Positions 29,884 through 38,373 of a stretch of 64,000 nt of DNA are shown here, in pieces. The stretch spans positions 248,001 through 312,000 of the forward strand of contig NZ_FXAT01000001.1 of the NCBI RefSeq assembly GCF_900177725.1, in the 5' to 3' direction. This stretch comes from Paraburkholderia susongensis (GTDB taxonomy: Bacteria; Pseudomonadota; Gammaproteobacteria; Burkholderiales; Burkholderiaceae). The notes below the pieces were generated by a model. That model was not told the origin of the DNA. It made no database searches and worked only from the letters and a program-made list of their open reading frames with translations. The translations under genes and the position numbers were made by a program. Positions within the stretch are counted from its first letter, which is position 1. Each line of letters starts with the position of its first letter.

Positions 29884-30312
29884 TCAGTGCGCGCGCGGGG
29901 CGGCCACCACGGCAGCCCCGCTCGCGACCGTCTTCTCCCCGACGCGCGCCACGATGTCGCAGCGCAGGTGTCGTCGCCCATCGCTACCGGGCGAACAATC
30001 GGACACCGTGCCGAGCACCATGACAACATCGCCGGGCCGCACGGGCGCATTGAAGCGCGCTTCGATGTCGATGATTGCCGCAGCGGGCCCGGCCCAATCC
30101 GACACGGCACGCCCCATGAATCCCATCGTGAGCATCCCGTGCGCAATCACGCCACCCAGCCCCGCTTCCCGTGCGTAGCCCTGGTCGTAGTGAATGCGGT
30201 TGTAGTCGTCTGACGCCCCGGCGTAGCGCACGAGTTGCGTCGTCGTCACGGCCGGCAACGAGAGCGCGAAGGTGTCGCCGATGCGCGCGTGCAGGAGATG
30301 CGTGCCATTCAT
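29884..30312 (-). CDS. MaoC-like hydratase subunit with catalytic residues
   Basis: A 142-residue hot-dog fold protein. The (R)-hydratase catalytic pair is present: Asp36 and His41 in ASDDYNRIH. It continues GGVIAHGMLTMGFMGRAV, the family signature. It overlaps the partner gene at 30309 by 4 bp (ATGA). In steroid and terpenoid degraders such pairs (for example ChsH1-ChsH2) act as a heteromeric enoyl-CoA hydratase. Confidence 0.88.
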   Translation of the reverse strand: MNGTHLLHARIGDTFALSLPAVTTTQLVRYAGASDDYNRIHYDQGYAREAGLGGVIAHGMLTMGFMGRAVSDWAGPAAAIIDIEARFNAPVRPGDVVMVLGTVSDCSPGSDGRRHLRCDIVARVGEKTVASGAAVVAAPRAH

Positions 30313-30794
30313 GCCAGACTCCTCGACGCGACCTGCTGCGCCGATCGATAGACGGTGGTGCGCCGCACCGCGAACACACACTCGTGCGCCACGCCGTCGT
30401 TGTCCACCCGATACCCGGACATCACCTGACGCAGCAGCGACATCGCACCCCGGGCGCCGTCCTTGTCGTCGATACCGACCAGTTGCAGCCGGCACTCGAA
30501 TCGCATGCCCGCCACGATGGGCCGGTGGTAGTGAAAGCCCATTTCGCCCGCAACGATGCGGCGCCGGTCGAGCGCCGCGATCCACGGCGGGTCCTGCGGC
30601 GCACGAAAACAGGTCGGAAATGTCGGCGGCGCCACGATGCCCTCGTAACCGTGACGGCGGGCAAACGCGTCATCGCGGTACAGGAGGTTGTCGTCGCCAA
30701 TCGCATCGGCGAACTTGCGAATCGCGCCGCGCTCCACCTCGACCAGAAACGGCGGCGCACTCGTGCCAATCAGTGAACGGTCGACTTCAGTCAT
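30309..30794 (-). CDS. MaoC N-terminal-type hydratase subunit (FAS1-like dehydratase)
   Basis: A 161-residue hot-dog fold partner. It contains VERGAIRKFADAIGDDNLLYRDDAFARRHGYEGIVAPPTFP, the block of N-terminal MaoC domains (positions about 19-58), but lacks the clear D-x4-H catalytic motif of its neighbour. The start at ATG 30794 gives MTEVDRSLIG. Likely the non-catalytic half of the heteromeric hydratase. It lies 61 bp after the thiolase gene. Confidence 0.85.
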   Translation of the reverse strand: MTEVDRSLIGTSAPPFLVEVERGAIRKFADAIGDDNLLYRDDAFARRHGYEGIVAPPTFPTCFRAPQDPPWIAALDRRRIVAGEMGFHYHRPIVAGMRFECRLQLVGIDDKDGARGAMSLLRQVMSGYRVDNDGVAHECVFAVRRTTVYRSAQQVASRSLA

Positions 30795-30855
30795 CGTCAC
30801 GCCCCTCGTTCCTCGTTCGTCGTTCCCGGCTCGCCTTGCCGCGCTGCGCAGGCTG

Positions 30856-32022
30856 TCATTCGACGCGCTCCACGATGGTCGCGGTTCCCAGCCCGCCACC
30901 GCAGCACATCGATTGCAGTCCGTAACGCCCGCCGCGCAGCTCCAGTTCGTCGACCAGTCCGGCCATCAACCGCGCGCCCGTCGAGCCGAGCGGATGGCCC
31001 ACGGCGATCGAGCCGCCGTTCACGTTCACGCGCGACAGATCAGGCTTGATCTCGGCCAGCCACGCACCCAACACAGACGCGAAGGCCTCATTGATTTCGA
31101 ACAGATCGATGTCCGCAAGTGCGAGCCCACTGCGCGCCAGGATCTGCTGCGTCGCCGGAATCGGGCCGGTCAGCATCATCGCGGGATCGACGCCGACCAC
31201 GAATTGAGCACGCAGGACGGCACGCGGACGCAGTCCGTACTCGCGCGCTTTCGCCGCTGTCATCAGGAGCACGGCGGCCGCGCCATCGGACACCTGACTC
31301 GCGTTGCCTGCCGTCACGCTGCCGTCCTCGCGGAACGACGCCTTGAGCGAGGCCAGCTTCTCCAGCGACGTATCGCGACGCACACCCTCGTCCCGCGTCA
31401 CTGCCTGCCCATCCACACCCGTCACCGGCAGGAGTTGCCGGGCAAACCGGCCGGCATCGTGGGCGGCAGCGCTCAACGTGTGACTGCGCAACGCGAGTTC
31501 GTCCAGATAGGGACGCTCCAGCTTCCAGTGCGCGGCGATGCGTTCTGCGGCAATGCCCATGGAAGGCATCGAGAAGCGCTCGACCAGCGACTCCGGGTAA
31601 CGACGTCCGTAGCGCGTGTCGTCGTTGCCGCCCTGCGTCGTCGACATGAGCTCGACGCCGCCGGCAATCACCACGTCGCACGTGCCGCTGCGAATCAGGT
31701 TGTCGGCAAAGTGAATCGCCTGCTGCGACGATCCGCAGGCACGCTGCACCGTCGTGCCCGGCACGCTCACGGGGAAGTCGGCCATCAACAGCGCGGTACG
31801 CGCGATATTGCCCGCCTGCTCGCCCACCTGGGTGGCGCAACCGGCGACCACGTCGTCGACCGCATCGGCGGGCAACCCGTTGCGCGCCAACACCGCCGCG
31901 AGGACCTGCGCGAGCAGCGCCGCGGCGTGCCACTCCCTCAGCGCTCCATTACGACGCCCGACAGGCGTTCGCACGACATCGACGATGACCGGATCCCGGC
32001 CGGCAAGCGCGGAGACTTTCAT
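30856..32022 (-). CDS. Acetyl-CoA acyltransferase (thiolase)
   Basis: A 388-residue thiolase that splits 3-ketoacyl-CoA. The active-site Cys96 is in QRACGSSQQAIHF, the NEAFA motif is near residue 315, the His in GGSIAVGHPLGSTGAR and the second Cys in SMCCGGGLGTA. The ATG at 32022 overlaps the preceding dehydrogenase stop (ATGA). It provides the final cleavage step of the putative pathway. Confidence 0.93.
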   Translation of the reverse strand: MKVSALAGRDPVIVDVVRTPVGRRNGALREWHAAALLAQVLAAVLARNGLPADAVDDVVAGCATQVGEQAGNIARTALLMADFPVSVPGTTVQRACGSSQQAIHFADNLIRSGTCDVVIAGGVELMSTTQGGNDDTRYGRRYPESLVERFSMPSMGIAAERIAAHWKLERPYLDELALRSHTLSAAAHDAGRFARQLLPVTGVDGQAVTRDEGVRRDTSLEKLASLKASFREDGSVTAGNASQVSDGAAAVLLMTAAKAREYGLRPRAVLRAQFVVGVDPAMMLTGPIPATQQILARSGLALADIDLFEINEAFASVLGAWLAEIKPDLSRVNVNGGSIAVGHPLGSTGARLMAGLVDELELRGGRYGLQSMCCGGGLGTATIVERVE

Positions 32023-33206
32023 TCCCCGGACTCCCCGGACCTGGCCGCCCATTGACTGTTCTTCCGGCCGAGCAGGTGGCCCGCGATCATGTTCTTGTGG
32101 ATCTGCAGCGTGCCGCCGTAGATCGATCCGCCGCGCACCTCGCGATACAGCCCCTCGACGGGGTACTCCGCCATGTAGCCGTAGCCGCCGAGCAGTTGAA
32201 TCGCGTCGTCGCAAATCTCCTTGGCCGCCTGCGCGACGTACACCTTCGCCACCGACGTCTCCAGCGGCGAAGGCAGTCCGCTCGCCGTATTGGACGCTGC
32301 CCGGTAGGTGAGCATCTGGGCCGCTTCGAGCTTGACCTTCATGTCGGCCAGCATCCATTGCAGTCCCTGGAAGTCGGCCAGTTCGCGCCCGAACTGCTTG
32401 CGCTCCTGGACGTACTGCAACGCAAACTCGAACGCGGCCTGCGCCGAACCCAGCATGCGCGAGATACTGCCGAGACGCTCAACGTTGTACACGCTGATGA
32501 GCTTCGCAAACGCGCGGCTCTCGGCAAGAATGTTCGCCTTCGGCACGCGGCAGTCGTCGAAGTACAGCTCGTACTGCCGCTCGCCCGCCATGTTCAGCGT
32601 GCCGCCGCTGCAGGAGAATCCAGGCGCGTCGTGCGGCACCATGATCGCGCCGATGTCGCTCGCGCGCCCGGTGTTGCCGAAGCGGCAGTAAAGCATCGTG
32701 TAGTGATGCCCCTTGGCGGCACTGATGAAGATCTTCTGGCCGTTGATGATCACGTCGTCGCCCTCGATACGGGCGCGGGTTTTCATCGCCGTCGCCGCCG
32801 ATCCCGCATCCGGCTCCGTGATGCCGATGGACACGCCGATCTCGCCGCGCGCAACGCCCCCGACGAAGCGCGACTTCTGCGCCTCGGTACCGAGTTCGAG
32901 CACGGCGCCGATGGCCCCCGTGGACGTGCGGTGCGCGAGGCCACCCAGAGTTGAGTCGACACGCTGGATGGTCTGGATCAGCAACAGCGTTTCCAGCAGG
33001 GGCAAGCCGACCCCGCCGTATTCCTGCGGCATGTTCAGCGCCAGCAATCCTGCTTCGGCCATCTGCCGGCGCAGTCTTTGCAACGGCGCGAAGTCGCCCT
33101 TCGTCTCGGCCTCGTGGGCCTCCTTCGCGAGCGGGAGCAACTGCCGGCACAATTTCTCGGTCGCATCGATCAGTTCGCGCTGCGATTCGGTAAGCTGAAA
33201 ATCCAT
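32019..33206 (-). CDS. Acyl-CoA dehydrogenase with isovaleryl-CoA-type catalytic Glu
   Basis: A 395-residue flavoprotein with ITEPDAGSAATAMKT (FAD and substrate part) and LGGYGYMAEYPVEGLYREVR. At the usual catalytic place (IYEGT in medium-chain enzymes) it has IYGGT, so Gly replaces Glu. A Glu lies instead at 243 in YNVERLG, the place of the catalytic Glu of isovaleryl-CoA dehydrogenase. Thus it is probably active with that arrangement. It starts 42 bp after the neighbouring gene and overlaps thiolase. Confidence 0.9.
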   Translation of the reverse strand: MDFQLTESQRELIDATEKLCRQLLPLAKEAHEAETKGDFAPLQRLRRQMAEAGLLALNMPQEYGGVGLPLLETLLLIQTIQRVDSTLGGLAHRTSTGAIGAVLELGTEAQKSRFVGGVARGEIGVSIGITEPDAGSAATAMKTRARIEGDDVIINGQKIFISAAKGHHYTMLYCRFGNTGRASDIGAIMVPHDAPGFSCSGGTLNMAGERQYELYFDDCRVPKANILAESRAFAKLISVYNVERLGSISRMLGSAQAAFEFALQYVQERKQFGRELADFQGLQWMLADMKVKLEAAQMLTYRAASNTASGLPSPLETSVAKVYVAQAAKEICDDAIQLLGGYGYMAEYPVEGLYREVRGGSIYGGTLQIHKNMIAGHLLGRKNSQWAARSGESGE

Positions 33207-33248
33207 GAAAACTCTCGAAGACTAGATTGACGAAGGCGACGTACGCGC

Positions 33249-34427
33249 TCAGCGCTGAAGCGTCGAATCGAACGATTCGCCGAGCTCTGCCGCGCCCACG
33301 ATCTGCGCGGTCTTGTCGTGCCCGACGTGCAGAATGTGCGTGTTCAGATCCCGGATCAGACGCGCCAGCGGGAACTCGTCGAACAGCGCGGTCGATCCGG
33401 CCAGCATGATCAGCGTGTGCGACATCTGCAACGCGGCATGCGCGCAAATCGACTTGGCCTGCATGGAAATCAATTCGGCATGCTGAACATCCCCGGTGCG
33501 CCATGCGTCGATCGCGTTCTCGAACACGATCTGCGCGCCGTGCAACTGCGTCCTCGCCTCGCCCATGCGGAGCTGCACGAACGGATCCTTGCCGCGGCCG
33601 CGCTCGACGAGACTTTTCCGCACCCACTCGTAGGCGCCCTCGATCATCCCGAGATAATTCGCCGTGAAGCCCAGATGGAAACGCCCCTGCCAGCGCCCGC
33701 GCGGATAGACCCCCGGCTCGCCGAGCACGTGCAGTTCGTCGATGAAGACATCGTTCAGGTAAATTTCCGGGCTGGGACACACGCGCATGCCCGTCGGGCG
33801 ATACCAGTCGTGATTGATGGTGAGCCCTTCCATGCCCGGCTCGACGATGACCATCAAATGCGACCTGAAGTATTCCGTCTCGCCTTCGATAGTCGCGAAC
33901 ACGATGGCAACGCCGTTCTCGTAGCCGTTGGTCGCATAGTTCTTGTTGCCATTGACGACGTAGCCGCCGTCGACCTTCTTCGCCGTGGTCTTGAGCACGT
34001 ACATGTGCTTGCGGCCCGCCTCGCTGCCGACGAACGACGACACACTCATCTTCTGTGTCATCGGCTTCACGAAGCGCTCGCGCTGCGCATCGGTTCCCAA
34101 CTCGTCGAGCGCCCAGGCCACGTGGTTCTGAACCTGCATGCAGTGCGCGGTGCCGGGCGACACCCGGGCCACGCGCCGCATTGCCTGCAGGAACGTTGCC
34201 GGATCGGCCGACATCACGTTGCTGCCAAGGCCGCCGTGCTCCTTGCGCACCGTTGCCGTGAGCAGGCCGAGCTCGAACAGGTCCTGCAGGTTCTCGAACG
34301 GCATTGCCGCCGCGTCGTGATATTCACGCTCACGCCCGGGAAAGCGGCTTTGCACGACAGCTTCGAGCGCGGCGAGCACATCGAGGTTGCCCTGCCTCGA
34401 CAACGAGGGGGTTTCCGCAAAATTCAT
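33249..34427 (-). CDS. Acyl-CoA dehydrogenase-fold protein, likely flavin-dependent monooxygenase (DszC/HsaA-like)
   Basis: A 392-residue protein of the acyl-CoA dehydrogenase fold. The C-terminal part RLIRDLNTHILHVGHDKTAQ resembles the RDVxTHTLH-type block of class D flavoprotein monooxygenases more than the EGT block of true dehydrogenases. The middle has NGNKNYATNGYENGVAI, also found in that group. With the flavin reductase at the end of the operon it could form a two-component oxygenase. A GGAGG site precedes the ATG, which overlaps the ABC ATPase stop (ATGA). A plain dehydrogenase role is not excluded. Confidence 0.75.
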   Translation of the reverse strand: MNFAETPSLSRQGNLDVLAALEAVVQSRFPGREREYHDAAAMPFENLQDLFELGLLTATVRKEHGGLGSNVMSADPATFLQAMRRVARVSPGTAHCMQVQNHVAWALDELGTDAQRERFVKPMTQKMSVSSFVGSEAGRKHMYVLKTTAKKVDGGYVVNGNKNYATNGYENGVAIVFATIEGETEYFRSHLMVIVEPGMEGLTINHDWYRPTGMRVCPSPEIYLNDVFIDELHVLGEPGVYPRGRWQGRFHLGFTANYLGMIEGAYEWVRKSLVERGRGKDPFVQLRMGEARTQLHGAQIVFENAIDAWRTGDVQHAELISMQAKSICAHAALQMSHTLIMLAGSTALFDEFPLARLIRDLNTHILHVGHDKTAQIVGAAELGESFDSTLQR

Positions 34428-35497
34428 GTAGCCTCCTGAAAGGGGACCGCCTGAGCCTCCGCAGCGGAGGTAACGGCGGCTTCTATCGCCTTCGGGCCGA
34501 CGGCGCGCGCAGCAGTGTTCGCTGTCGCTGCGGGAATCGTTTCGGCGAAATGACACGTCACCCAGTGGCGCGGCGCGATTTCCCGCGCTACCGGCTTCTC
34601 CTCACGACAACGCGCCGCCGCATGCGGGCAGCGCGGATGAAACGGACATCCGGAAGGCGGATTCATCGGCGACGGAATCTCGCCGGCCACCGCCTGCGCG
34701 CCATTCCCGCCCCGTGCGTCGACCGAGGCGATCAGCGCCTGCGTGTACGGATGACGCGCGCCGCGCATCAGCGTCGCGGTATCGGCCATCTCCATGAACT
34801 CACCCAGGTACAACACTCCGATGCGCTGGCTCATGTAGGCCACCACCGCGAGATCGTGCGAGATCAGCAGGTAGGTGAGATCGAGCGTGCCCTGCAGGTC
34901 CTTGAGCAGATTCAGGATCTGCGCCTGGATGGACACATCGAGCGCGGAAACCGGCTCGTCGAGAATCATGCAGCGCGGGTTCAGGCTTAGCGCGCGCGCA
35001 ATCGCCACCCGCTGGCGCTGACCGCCCGACAACTCGTGCGGGAACTTGCGCTGCGTGCCGCCCGGCAACCCGACGAGCTGCAACAGTTCCGCCACGCGAC
35101 TCGCGCGGCCCGCATCGTCGAGTACGCGATGAATGCGCAAGGGCTCGTCGATGATCCGGCCGATGCGCATGCGGGGATTGAGGGCGCTGTACGGGTCCTG
35201 CAGCACGGGTTGCAGCACGCGATGAAAGCGTTCCCGGGCCGCGGCGCTCAACTGCCGGATGTCCTGCCCGTCGACTTTCACTTCGCCGCTCGTGGCCGGT
35301 TCGGCCAGCATCAGCATTCTGGCGATGGTGCTCTTGCCGGAACCGGATTCGCCCACGAGACCGAAGGTCGCCCCCGGTTCGACGTCGAACGTCACTCCGG
35401 CGACGGCATGAAGCGGGCGCGCACGACCCAGCAGCCCGCGACGGACGTCGTAGGTCTTTCGCAGATTGCGCACGGAAAGATACGCTTGCGGCATCAC
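34424..35497 (-). CDS. Dipeptide/oligopeptide ABC transporter ATP-binding protein (DppF/OppF type)
   Basis: ATPase subunit of the importer. Walker [15 protein letters not shown], signature [15 protein letters not shown] and Walker B MILDEPVSALD are in place, and the OppF-type C-terminal region GCPFHPRCPHAAARC follows. GTG at 35497 gives a GTGA overlap with the previous gene; an ATG at 35494 is equally possible. It partners the ATPase at 35494. Confidence 0.93.
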   Translation of the reverse strand: MMPQAYLSVRNLRKTYDVRRGLLGRARPLHAVAGVTFDVEPGATFGLVGESGSGKSTIARMLMLAEPATSGEVKVDGQDIRQLSAAARERFHRVLQPVLQDPYSALNPRMRIGRIIDEPLRIHRVLDDAGRASRVAELLQLVGLPGGTQRKFPHELSGGQRQRVAIARALSLNPRCMILDEPVSALDVSIQAQILNLLKDLQGTLDLTYLLISHDLAVVAYMSQRIGVLYLGEFMEMADTATLMRGARHPYTQALIASVDARGGNGAQAVAGEIPSPMNPPSGCPFHPRCPHAAARCREEKPVAREIAPRHWVTCHFAETIPAATANTAARAVGPKAIEAAVTSAAEAQAVPFQEAT

Positions 35498-36564
35498 GCC
35501 ACCTCCCTGCGCACGCGCGCCACGCCGGCGAGAGCCGGTTCGCCGCCGCTGTCTGCCGCACTATCGCAGCAGGACGATGCCGCTTGCGACCACATCTGCA
35601 TCGTCTGCCAGCATGCGCTGCGGCGGGCGCCGTTCTGCCACTCGAACCAGTCGGGGTACTGGGCGTGACACTGCTGCGTGGCCAGCGGGCAGCGCGGTGC
35701 GAACCGGCAGCCCGCCGGCCACTCCGCCAGCCCCGGCTGCTGCCCCGGAATCGCCTCCAGACGTTTCTCGTAGCGCCCGAGCGACGGCACGGCGCGAAGC
35801 AGACCGGCGGTATAGGGATGCGCCGGCCGCGCGAACACATCGGCAATCGGCCCCGACTCGACGATGCGCCCGCCATACATGATCGCGACGTCGTCACAGA
35901 ACTGCGACGCGAGATGCAAATCATGCGTGACGAAGATCAGCGCCATGTTGCGCTGCTGCTGAAGCTCTCGCAGCAGCTTGAGAATCTGCAACTGGACGGT
36001 GACGTCGAGCGCGGTCGTGGGTTCGTCGCAGATGAGCAGCTCGGGAGAGAGCGCGATATTGATGGCGATGGAGACGCGCTGGCGCATGCCGCCGCTGAAC
36101 TGGAACGGGTAGCTGTCGAGCCGCTCCAGCGCCGCCGGAATCTTCACGCGCTCCAGCACGTCGACGCTCAGCCGCCGCAGTTCCGCCTTGTCGCGAATCC
36201 CCTGGTGAACGCGGAAGATCTCCGCCACCTGATCGCCGATGGTCAGCAGCGGATTGAGGGACGTCATGGCGTCCTGCAGGATCATGCCGATCTCGCGGCC
36301 GCGAATCTTCGCCATCTCCGCGCGCGAGAGCCTGACCAGATCCCGGCCTTTGTAGAACACTTCGCCCTGAACCACGCGTCCGTTCGACGGCAGCAGCCCG
36401 AGCAGGGTGTTGCACGTCATGCTCTTGCCCGAGCCGGACTCGCCGACCAGCGCCAGGGAACGTCCGGCGTCGACGCGCAGGCTGACGTTGTCGACGGCCG
36501 TCACGACGCCATGCTTGCCCCGCAGCATCGTGGTGAGATTTCGCGCTTCGAGGAGTGCGGTCAT
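35494..36564 (-). CDS. Dipeptide/oligopeptide ABC transporter ATP-binding protein (DppD/OppD type)
   Basis: 356-residue ATPase with Walker [16 protein letters not shown], signature [17 protein letters not shown], Walker [13 protein letters not shown] and a C-terminal Cys-bearing block [15 protein letters not shown]. Its ATG overlaps the TAA of the permease gene by one base (TAATG). The five genes from the binding protein to the two ATPases make a complete importer. Confidence 0.93.
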   Translation of the reverse strand: MTALLEARNLTTMLRGKHGVVTAVDNVSLRVDAGRSLALVGESGSGKSMTCNTLLGLLPSNGRVVQGEVFYKGRDLVRLSRAEMAKIRGREIGMILQDAMTSLNPLLTIGDQVAEIFRVHQGIRDKAELRRLSVDVLERVKIPAALERLDSYPFQFSGGMRQRVSIAINIALSPELLICDEPTTALDVTVQLQILKLLRELQQQRNMALIFVTHDLHLASQFCDDVAIMYGGRIVESGPIADVFARPAHPYTAGLLRAVPSLGRYEKRLEAIPGQQPGLAEWPAGCRFAPRCPLATQQCHAQYPDWFEWQNGARRSACWQTMQMWSQAASSCCDSAADSGGEPALAGVARVRREVA

Positions 36565-37463
36565 TACCACCCCCTCGACATCGTGGGGCTCAGGCGATCG
36601 CGCAGCGCGTCGCCAAGCTGATTCGCAAGCAGAACGGTGACCATCAGGACCATGCCGGGAATGCCGCAAATCCACCAGGCGGTGTCCAGATAGCCCCGGC
36701 CATCGGCGATCATGGCGCCCCACGACGGCGTTGGCGGTTGCACGCCGAGGCCGAGGAACGACAGCGTCGCCTCCAGGATGATGATGGTGCCGATGTCGAG
36801 CGTGGCGAGCACGATGAACGTGTTGATCACGTTCGGCACGATGTGGGCAAGCATCACACGAAGACGCGAGGCGCCCGCGAGCTTCGCCAGCAACACGAAG
36901 TCACGGGAGCGCAGCGACAGCGCTTCCGAGCGCGTGACACGCGCGAAGCGCGCCCAGTTCGCGAGGCTCAGCACGATCACCAGATTGAAGACGCTGAAGC
37001 CGATGGCTCCTACCAGCACCAGCGCGAGGATGACCGCCGGCAGCGCCAGCTGGATGTCCGCCACGCGCATGGCCACCGCATCGGCCCATCCGCCGAGATA
37101 CCCGGCCGCGATACCGAACAGGCTGCCGAACACACCGGCGAGGAGTACCGCGCAGAACGAGACGTACAGCGAAATCTGCGATCCCCAGATCACCCGGGAC
37201 AACAGATCGCGTCCCAACTGGTCGGTGCCGAACCAGTGCGCCGCCGACGGCGGCTTGAGGATGTCGCTCAGCGAAATCGCGTTCGGGTCGTGGGGCGAAA
37301 ACCATTGCGGGGCGAGCGCGACGACAATCAGCGCCAGCGCGAGAGCCATGCACACCCAGAGCTGGACATTGCGCCAGAGACGCCGGCGCGCGCGCATCTG
37401 CGGCACCGGTACACTGGCCTCGGCCGGGCGTTGCTGCAAGTCGAGGGGGGTGACCTCATGCAT
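36564..37463 (-). CDS. ABC transporter permease (DppC/OppC type)
   Basis: 299-residue inner-membrane permease with about six hydrophobic segments, N-terminal part FSPHDPNAISLSD and FGTDQLGRDLLSRVIWGSQIS (the DppC hallmark), and the EAA-type loop RSEALSLRSRDFVLLAKLAG. It overlaps the DppB-like gene by 8 bp. Confidence 0.93.
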   Translation of the reverse strand: MHEVTPLDLQQRPAEASVPVPQMRARRRLWRNVQLWVCMALALALIVVALAPQWFSPHDPNAISLSDILKPPSAAHWFGTDQLGRDLLSRVIWGSQISLYVSFCAVLLAGVFGSLFGIAAGYLGGWADAVAMRVADIQLALPAVILALVLVGAIGFSVFNLVIVLSLANWARFARVTRSEALSLRSRDFVLLAKLAGASRLRVMLAHIVPNVINTFIVLATLDIGTIIILEATLSFLGLGVQPPTPSWGAMIADGRGYLDTAWWICGIPGMVLMVTVLLANQLGDALRDRLSPTMSRGW

Positions 37464-38373
37464 AGCGAATCCTCGGATCGACGTAGGCGTAGAGCACGTC
37501 TACCGCCAGGTTGAGCAAGGTGAAGATCAGCGCCCCCACCGTGACGGCTGCCTGTACGACCGTGTAGTCGAGATTGGAGATCGAGTCGAGAATCAGGCGG
37601 CCGATGCCCGGCCACGAGAAGATGAACTCGACCGAGACAGCGCCGCCCATCAGGATGCCGAACTGGAGCGCCGTGAAGGTAATCATCGGCAGGAGCGCGT
37701 TGCGCAGTGCGTGGCGGAAGATGATCGTGCGCTCCGGCACGCCCTTGATGCGCGCGAACTTGATGTATTCCGTATCGAGAACTTCAGACATGCTCGATCG
37801 CGTCAGCCGCATGATCCCCGCCGCCGAATACCAGCCAAGGGCCACGGCAGGCATGACGAGATGCGGGAACGTACCGTAGCCGTTGGTCGGAAACCACGAC
37901 AGCTGGATCGAGAACAGGCGGATGAAGAGCAGGCTGAACAGAAACGGGGGGGCCGCCTGCCCCAGCACCGCGAAGAGCTTCGCGCACTGATCGAGCGCAC
38001 CGCCGCGACGTACGGCAGCGATGGCGCCGAGCGGCACGCCCACGAGCATGCCCAGTCCGAGCGCCGATGTCGTGAGCAGCAACGTCGGCCACAGCGCACC
38101 GAGCACCACGTCGAGCGCCGGGCGCGAGAACCGGTACGACATGCCGAGCTGCCCCTGCAGCAGATGCCAGAGGTAGCTGCCGTACTGCACGGGGATCGGG
38201 CGGTCGAGGCCCATCTGGTGACGCAGCAACGCGCGGTCCGCCTCCGTCGCTTCGGGCGGCAGCATCAGATGCGTCGGATCGCCGATCAGCCGAACGATCA
38301 GGAAGATCACCAGCGTGACGAGCAGCACCGTGATCAACGACTGCGCCACACGGCGCGCCAGATAGCGAATCAT
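37456..38373 (-). CDS. ABC transporter permease (DppB/OppB type)
   Basis: 305-residue permease starting MIRYLARRVAQSLITVLLVT, with QMGLDRPIPVQYGSYL and the EAA loop FARIKGVPERTIIFRHALRN. Its ATG overlaps the ligase stop codon (ATGA). Confidence 0.93.
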   Translation of the reverse strand: MIRYLARRVAQSLITVLLVTLVIFLIVRLIGDPTHLMLPPEATEADRALLRHQMGLDRPIPVQYGSYLWHLLQGQLGMSYRFSRPALDVVLGALWPTLLLTTSALGLGMLVGVPLGAIAAVRRGGALDQCAKLFAVLGQAAPPFLFSLLFIRLFSIQLSWFPTNGYGTFPHLVMPAVALGWYSAAGIMRLTRSSMSEVLDTEYIKFARIKGVPERTIIFRHALRNALLPMITFTALQFGILMGGAVSVEFIFSWPGIGRLILDSISNLDYTVVQAAVTVGALIFTLLNLAVDVLYAYVDPRIRYA

